Source: CAZCTC01 sp964501335 (lineage in GTDB: Bacteria > Chloroflexota > Anaerolineae > B4-G1 > SLSP01). From it: 58,778 bases of DNA. This document shows positions 56,101-58,778 of the stretch, piece after piece (the stretch's first letter is position 1; every line of letters starts with the position of its first letter). Location of the stretch: contig CAZCTC010000048.1 in the NCBI GenBank assembly GCA_964501335.1, forward strand, positions 1-58,778, given 5' to 3'. The position numbers and the translations under genes are program-made. The notes beneath the pieces were generated by a model. The model was not told the origin of the DNA. It saw only the letters and a program-made list of their open reading frames with translations, and searched no databases.

Positions 56101-56649
56101 GAAGAGGAAAATGCAGAGCTGATGAACTATACCACAAGTGTGATTGTGAAGGGGTTGAAATCACCGGAGCGGCTGCGAGATGAGACGGCACTCTTTTTGC
56201 ATCAGGTGGTGCGGCGGATGCCGGAGACGCAGTTGGAGGGGACGGGGAATCTGGCTGCGGGGGCGGGGGCGCTGGCCGGGAAGCGGGTGCTGTTGGTGGA
56301 TGATGATTTACGCAATACTTTTGCGCTTTCGAAGGTGTTGGGCGATAAGGGATTGAAGGTTTCGATTGCGCGGAACGGATTGAAGGCCTTGGAGATGTTG
56401 GAGGGGGGGACGCCGGAGTATGATATTGTGTTGATGGATATTATGATGCCGGAGATGGATGGGTTTGAGGCGATGGCAAGGATTCGGCAGTTGCCGCAGT
56501 TCTATCGTTTGCCGATTATTGCGTTGACGGCGAAGGCGATGAAGGGGGATGCGGAACGGTGTCTGGCGGCCGGGGCGAATGATTACCTTTCTAAACCGGT
56601 GGATGTGGATCGGTTGTTGTCGATGTTGAAGGTGTGGTTATATCGGTAG
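53158..56649 (+). CDS. Membrane-GAF hybrid histidine kinase with three receiver domains (paralogue 3)
   Basis: An 1163-residue kinase. The N-terminal part repeats the membrane plus GAF plan of the two genes before it (LCSYMEVPVGAIFLREGD, VIGVVELGGLKCF). A long coiled coil (~395-495) leads to HisKA FLANMSHELRTPLNSLLIL (His about 511), then HATPase (NLLSNAFKFTEQG, VSDTGIGMT, GGTGLGLAISRELAERMGG). Three REC domains follow: LLIVEDDPVFAQIV with LDLGLPKMNGW, LLLVEDDPDLRRSV with LDLSLPDMSGF, and VLLVDDDLRNTFAL with MDIMMPEMDGF. Each has its aspartate. With the two kinase-less paralogues it may form a multi-input complex. Confidence 0.92.
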   Translation: MALYPDPKPVDLIFKEDASSWRQVLIRRTLRVAAILTTLVVVLVSYYSVTGGMAYLIPVYLVFLGIIMVGAFAPGVSYSVQSGLFLLAIYAAGLFSFYMEGRGGLGAVYMLMLVLSATLFWGRRSGMIVLGVVIVTLVLFAVNFSYGWLRPLQATDSTVGWYWVNNIAVLIILAVYVIIGLDYFISHLERLLNQSRELARELQGARDKLRDEVLERTQSAEQARMEAEIARRALEARMWQVAGQEQLNQHLRGEPNLSALATNVLWQLCSYMEVPVGAIFLREGDGLQMLASQAYTHRKRLSNHFKLGEGLVGQAALEKHMVVLHEVPEGYLGIFTGLLDVSPRCLVAAPFVFENQVIGVVELGGLKCFSAQQLDFLGVALENIAIAFNTALTRTRIDELLSETRRQAMELQAREEKLRSANLELEDQAEVLRRSEMRLREKQLELEKANVQLEEKARALELTTGELQEKQTTLDQQNRDLKGAQQELEKQAAELAQANKYKSEFLANMSHELRTPLNSLLILARILADNETHNLTEEQVESARIIYNSGSDLLKLINDILDLSKVEAGKLNFHFEPTPLSDLVYSMRVQFTPIAAERRLEFPIGLDEALPEHVVIDRQRVEQILKNLLSNAFKFTEQGAVRLEIFQADGKSEKEVVFRVSDTGIGMTLEQQKTLFVAFQQADGSTSRKYGGTGLGLAISRELAERMGGRITLESEHGKGSQFTFYLPLILPEGEAVVEVVAPVASSPAVEATSVVLPEVKVQDDRESLRPEDKVLLIVEDDPVFAQIVCEYAHTRDFKCLTAGDGEVGVQLARSYRPAGIILDLGLPKMNGWSVLETLKNDEATRSIPVHIVSASEESPEAYKMGAVGFLTKPLTRNDLESAFQKLGQFIHRDLKTLLLVEDDPDLRRSVQQLLAADNVQIYEAGSGLATLELLGRQPVDCMILDLSLPDMSGFELLRRIYNDMKIARFPIIVYTGRALTEEENAELMNYTTSVIVKGLKSPERLRDETALFLHQVVRRMPETQLEGTGNLAAGAGALAGKRVLLVDDDLRNTFALSKVLGDKGLKVSIARNGLKALEMLEGGTPEYDIVLMDIMMPEMDGFEAMARIRQLPQFYRLPIIALTAKAMKGDAERCLAAGANDYLSKPVDVDRLLSMLKVWLYR

Positions 56650-56671
56650 TTTTTGTTTTTCTTTGCCTTTT

Positions 56672-56790
56672 AGCGTCCCGCATCAGGTGTTTTCCTGGTA
56701 AGATACGACGCGCGGGATGGGGGGAGAGAGTTTTTTATTTATTTGTTCGCGCGTTTTAGAAAGCGCGCGAACAAATGGGCTTTTTCTTCT
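56672..56790 (+). repeat. Family A element, first of a tandem pair
   Basis: Forward copy after the kinase stop: AGCGTCCCGCATCAGGTG, GACGCGCGGGATGGGGGGAGAGAG, hairpin at 56741-56776 (arms ATTTGTTCGCGCG and complement, with GTTTTAGAAAG in the middle), GGGCTTTTTCTTC. Confidence 0.85.
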
Positions 56791-56837
56791 TCTGGTGTAG
56801 TGCGGGGTGCCTTTCGGCGGATAGTACGATCGAGATT

Positions 56838-56955
56838 TGATGTTCCGCCCAGGGTATTTTCCTGGTAAGATGCGACGCGCGGGATGGGGGGAGAGAGTTT
56901 TTTATTTATTTGTTCGCGCGCTTCAGAAAGCGCGCGAACAAAGGGACTTTTTCTT
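56838..56955 (+). repeat. Family A element, second of a tandem pair
   Basis: Forward copy about 168 bp after the first. GTTCCGCCCAGGGT, GACGCGCGGGATGGGGGGAGAGAG, hairpin at 56909-56942 (TTTGTTCGCGCGCTT, loop CAGA), GGGACTTTTTC. The hairpin has one base pair more than its neighbour, with the central sequence repaired to full pairing. Confidence 0.85.
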
Positions 56956-56999
56956 TGCCTCTTTTCTGTTAATTGCTGTTGCAAAGGGTTTGCTATGTA

Positions 57000-57677
57000 T
57001 TATTTCCCCAGTTTGCGGAGGGCGCCGGCGATGCTCCAGAAGAGGATGCCAAAGAGGCCACAGGACGAGCCTATACAAAAGATCTGGCCGGGTTGTTTTT
57101 TGAGGTAGTCCAGATAGGCGGCGGGTGTTCCGGCATAGAGATCTTTGACGGTGATGAGGAAGTGTCCTTCCCAGATGCCGCGAGCGGTGAGCGTCTGTCC
57201 GGGGCGGTAGCCGATATAGGAGATGGAATGATCGCCTTCTTCAAAGCGCAGTGTTTCGGCATTGGCGAAGTTGGCGTTGGATCGAATTTGCAGACGGACG
57301 GCGGTGCCATCTGTGAGGGTGGCTGTGATTTGGTCGGTGGCCGGCAGTTCGAGGGGGGAGGTCATGGTGGTCGATGAAGGCGTGGGGGGCTGGGGCCAGA
57401 TTCTGGTCTGGTAGAGGGCCAGGCCGTGAGATTCGGTGGGAGCTGTTTCTGGTAGTTGAACGGTGAAGAGGGCTTCGGTGCCGGGCGACAATTGCAATGC
57501 TTCGGCGGCGGTGGGTTGGGAGAGTTTGGCGATGGTTTGGGATTGCATCCAGGTGGCCGGAATGCCTAAGGAGAGGGGGATGATGCCGGCGCTGCAGGCA
57601 AAGATGGCGATGAGCAAAAAGATCAAAGAAAGACCGGGTTTGCGATTCAGGTAGGAGCCAAATAATAAACGGATCAT
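57000..57677 (-). CDS. Hypothetical membrane protein
   Basis: A 225-residue protein with a membrane helix near the N-terminus (PGLSLIFLLIAIFACSAGIIPLSL, about 14-38) and another at the C-terminus (GQIFCIGSSCGLFGILFWSIAGAL). Between them lies an extracellular beta-rich domain of ~150 residues, ending with SYIGYRPGQTLTARGIWEGHFLITVKDLYAGTPAAYL. I do not recognise the family. It starts six bases after the stop of the GNAT gene and is probably co-transcribed with it. Confidence 0.65.
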   Translation of the reverse strand: MIRLLFGSYLNRKPGLSLIFLLIAIFACSAGIIPLSLGIPATWMQSQTIAKLSQPTAAEALQLSPGTEALFTVQLPETAPTESHGLALYQTRIWPQPPTPSSTTMTSPLELPATDQITATLTDGTAVRLQIRSNANFANAETLRFEEGDHSISYIGYRPGQTLTARGIWEGHFLITVKDLYAGTPAAYLDYLKKQPGQIFCIGSSCGLFGILFWSIAGALRKLGK

Positions 57678-57683
57678 GGTTAT

Positions 57684-58463
57684 TTACAAATCGTTGTCCC
57701 AGTAAAAGGCCTGGTAGGTGCCGGCGGGAGTATAGCCGAGCTTTTCGGCGAGTCGGCAGGATTCCATATTGGCGGCATCCCAGTTGGCTTTGAGGCCGCG
57801 GGCGAGGCTTTCGCGGACGAGCCGGCCGGCGAGGGCGGTGGCGACGCCTTTGCGGCGCCAATCGGGCTCGACGTAGAGGCTGACTTCGATGCCCCAACTA
57901 CAGACGAGGGAGGAATAGGCGGCTCCGATCAATTTGCCGTTGCGGACGATGCCGTAACCGAGGCCGCGTTCGAGGAAATCTTCGACGGAGTCGAAGGAGG
58001 AGATATCGACCGGGCCTTCGGGCTCAAGCAGGCTGGTATTGAGGATATCGGCGTCGAGGGCTTTGATTTCGGGCATCCAGGTCTGGTTTTCGAGCAGGCG
58101 GTCGAGGTGGTCGAGTGAGAGGTGAGCGGTGGAGAAGCTGTAGCGGGGGAAGTCGACGACCTGTTTTCCGCGCAGATCGCGCAAGGCCGCGATCCATTCC
58201 GGCGGGGAGGGCATGAAGAGCATGTATTGGGGGAAGTCTTGTAACAGTCGCCGGCCGCCGGGGCTGAGGGGATCACCGGCAAAGTAGCAGAAGGGACCTT
58301 GTTGGATCATGAAGGCGGTGGGTTCGTAGAGGCTATCGACGAAGGCGGCGCCCATCTGGCCTTCGAGGGCACTGTCGATGCCGAGGTCGACGCGAGGATG
58401 GGTGCGGAAGTGGCGGGCCAACAATAGACGATTGGCTTTGTTCAGTTCAAGTGAGATTCCCAT
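57684..58463 (-). CDS. GNAT acetyltransferase (GNAT_acetyltran type)
   Basis: A 259-residue protein with the same plan as the GNAT at 17445. A divergent N-terminal half (QGPFCYFAGDPLSPGGRRLLQDFPQYMLFMPSPPEW) is followed by a GNAT domain, FLERGLGYGIVRNGKLIGAAYSSLVCSWGIEVSLYVEPDWRRKGVATALAGRLVRESLARGLKANWDAANMESCRLAEKLGY. The acetyl-CoA loop is DWRRKGVA. AAGGAA precedes the ATG. The substrate is unknown. It is first in a two-gene unit with the membrane protein gene. Confidence 0.83.
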   Translation of the reverse strand: MGISLELNKANRLLLARHFRTHPRVDLGIDSALEGQMGAAFVDSLYEPTAFMIQQGPFCYFAGDPLSPGGRRLLQDFPQYMLFMPSPPEWIAALRDLRGKQVVDFPRYSFSTAHLSLDHLDRLLENQTWMPEIKALDADILNTSLLEPEGPVDISSFDSVEDFLERGLGYGIVRNGKLIGAAYSSLVCSWGIEVSLYVEPDWRRKGVATALAGRLVRESLARGLKANWDAANMESCRLAEKLGYTPAGTYQAFYWDNDL

Positions 58464-58571
58464 AGCGATTCCTTTTTTGATGGCTATGGAAATAGATTAT
58501 ACTTTAGATCATTGTTCTCTGCAAGAAGCAAGTCTTGTAATTCTATTATTGTTTGAGCCGTGAAACGGGCA

Positions 58572-58778
58572 TTTTCAGCGTCCCGCAAATGATTCTTTCC
58601 CGGTAAAAAGCGACGCGCGGGAGGGGGGGAGAGGGGGTTTTTTATTTATATTTTCGGCGGCTTCAGAAAGCCGCCGAAAATATGGCTTTTTTCAAGTGAA
58701 TTGCAAGGGGTGTTTTTCGGCGTAGCGTCCCGCAAATGATTCTTTCCCGGTAAAAAGCGACGCGCGGGAGGGGGGGGA
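58572..58778 (+). repeat. Family A element, tandem copies running off the window
   Basis: The first copy has AGCGTCCCGCAAATGATTC, GACGCGCGGGAGGGGGGGAG and a hairpin at 58648-58683 (ATATTTTCGGCGGCTT, loop CAGA). The second starts 147 bp later with an identical left part and is cut by the window end. The period is close to the 148-bp period of the array at the window start. Confidence 0.85.

Overview
The window reads as a chromosomal stretch of a bacterium that is most likely a Chloroflexota member of the Anaerolineae/Caldilineae type, probably from a draft or metagenome assembly. The evidence is circumstantial: a large secreted beta-helix protein ends in a LYLPLVRK tail, which I associate with this phylum; the coding sequence is GC-rich; there are many GAF/HAMP hybrid kinases; and intergenic repeats are very dense. 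A run of 100 Ns (16874-16973) marks a scaffold gap. No rRNA, tRNA or CRISPR array was recognised.

Layout. 0.5-2.9 kb: a SLOG/LSDAT-like protein, a P-loop kinase and a nitroreductase. 3.0-6.7 kb: a metal(loid) methylation locus, with a two-domain arsenite methyltransferase (arsM) facing an arsR-hgcA-hgcB operon, the genes for mercury methylation. The same operator, ATCGTA-N4-TACGAT, lies upstream of both arsM (twice) and arsR-hgcAB, so one ArsR repressor probably controls both. 6.8-25.3 kb: GNAT acetyltransferases, a B12-binding radical SAM protein, the beta-helix protein, an FGGY sugar kinase, a duplicated AT-richer gene pair, and a FadR-type regulator heading an operon of an AGPS-like FAD oxidase and a membrane-anchored GlpD. 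26-29.4 kb: an McrBC restriction module bracketed by two REP-bearing palindromic elements. 29.7-37.6 kb: an Fpg-like glycosylase; a regulator, PLDc_N, ABC ATPase and permease cluster in which the permease is fused to a YhfC-like membrane protease domain; MnmA; and an ICMT-like methyltransferase. 37.7-46.3 kb: an RNB exonuclease with DUF4914, two histidine kinases, and a secreted putative metallopeptidase. 47-56.6 kb: MarR, a methyltransferase, a UbiB-like kinase, and three tandem membrane-GAF paralogues of which only the last keeps a kinase. 57-58.5 kb: a membrane protein and a GNAT enzyme.

The most unusual non-coding feature is an intergenic element present in about 30 copies (family A). Each copy has a conserved flank with a GTCCCGC/GCGGGA stem, a purine tract, and then a perfect AT/GC hairpin. 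The arms of that hairpin differ from copy to copy but stay complementary, and the loop is nearly always CAGA or AAGA. Intact copies are about 180 bp with CGACCTGTGC-type inverted termini; one is flanked by a 10-bp direct repeat. The copies lie between genes, often at gene ends, and form tandem arrays at both window ends. Other repeats are a second hairpin family (B), REP-bearing palindromic elements (C), GTAGACA heptamers and 21-bp minisatellites.
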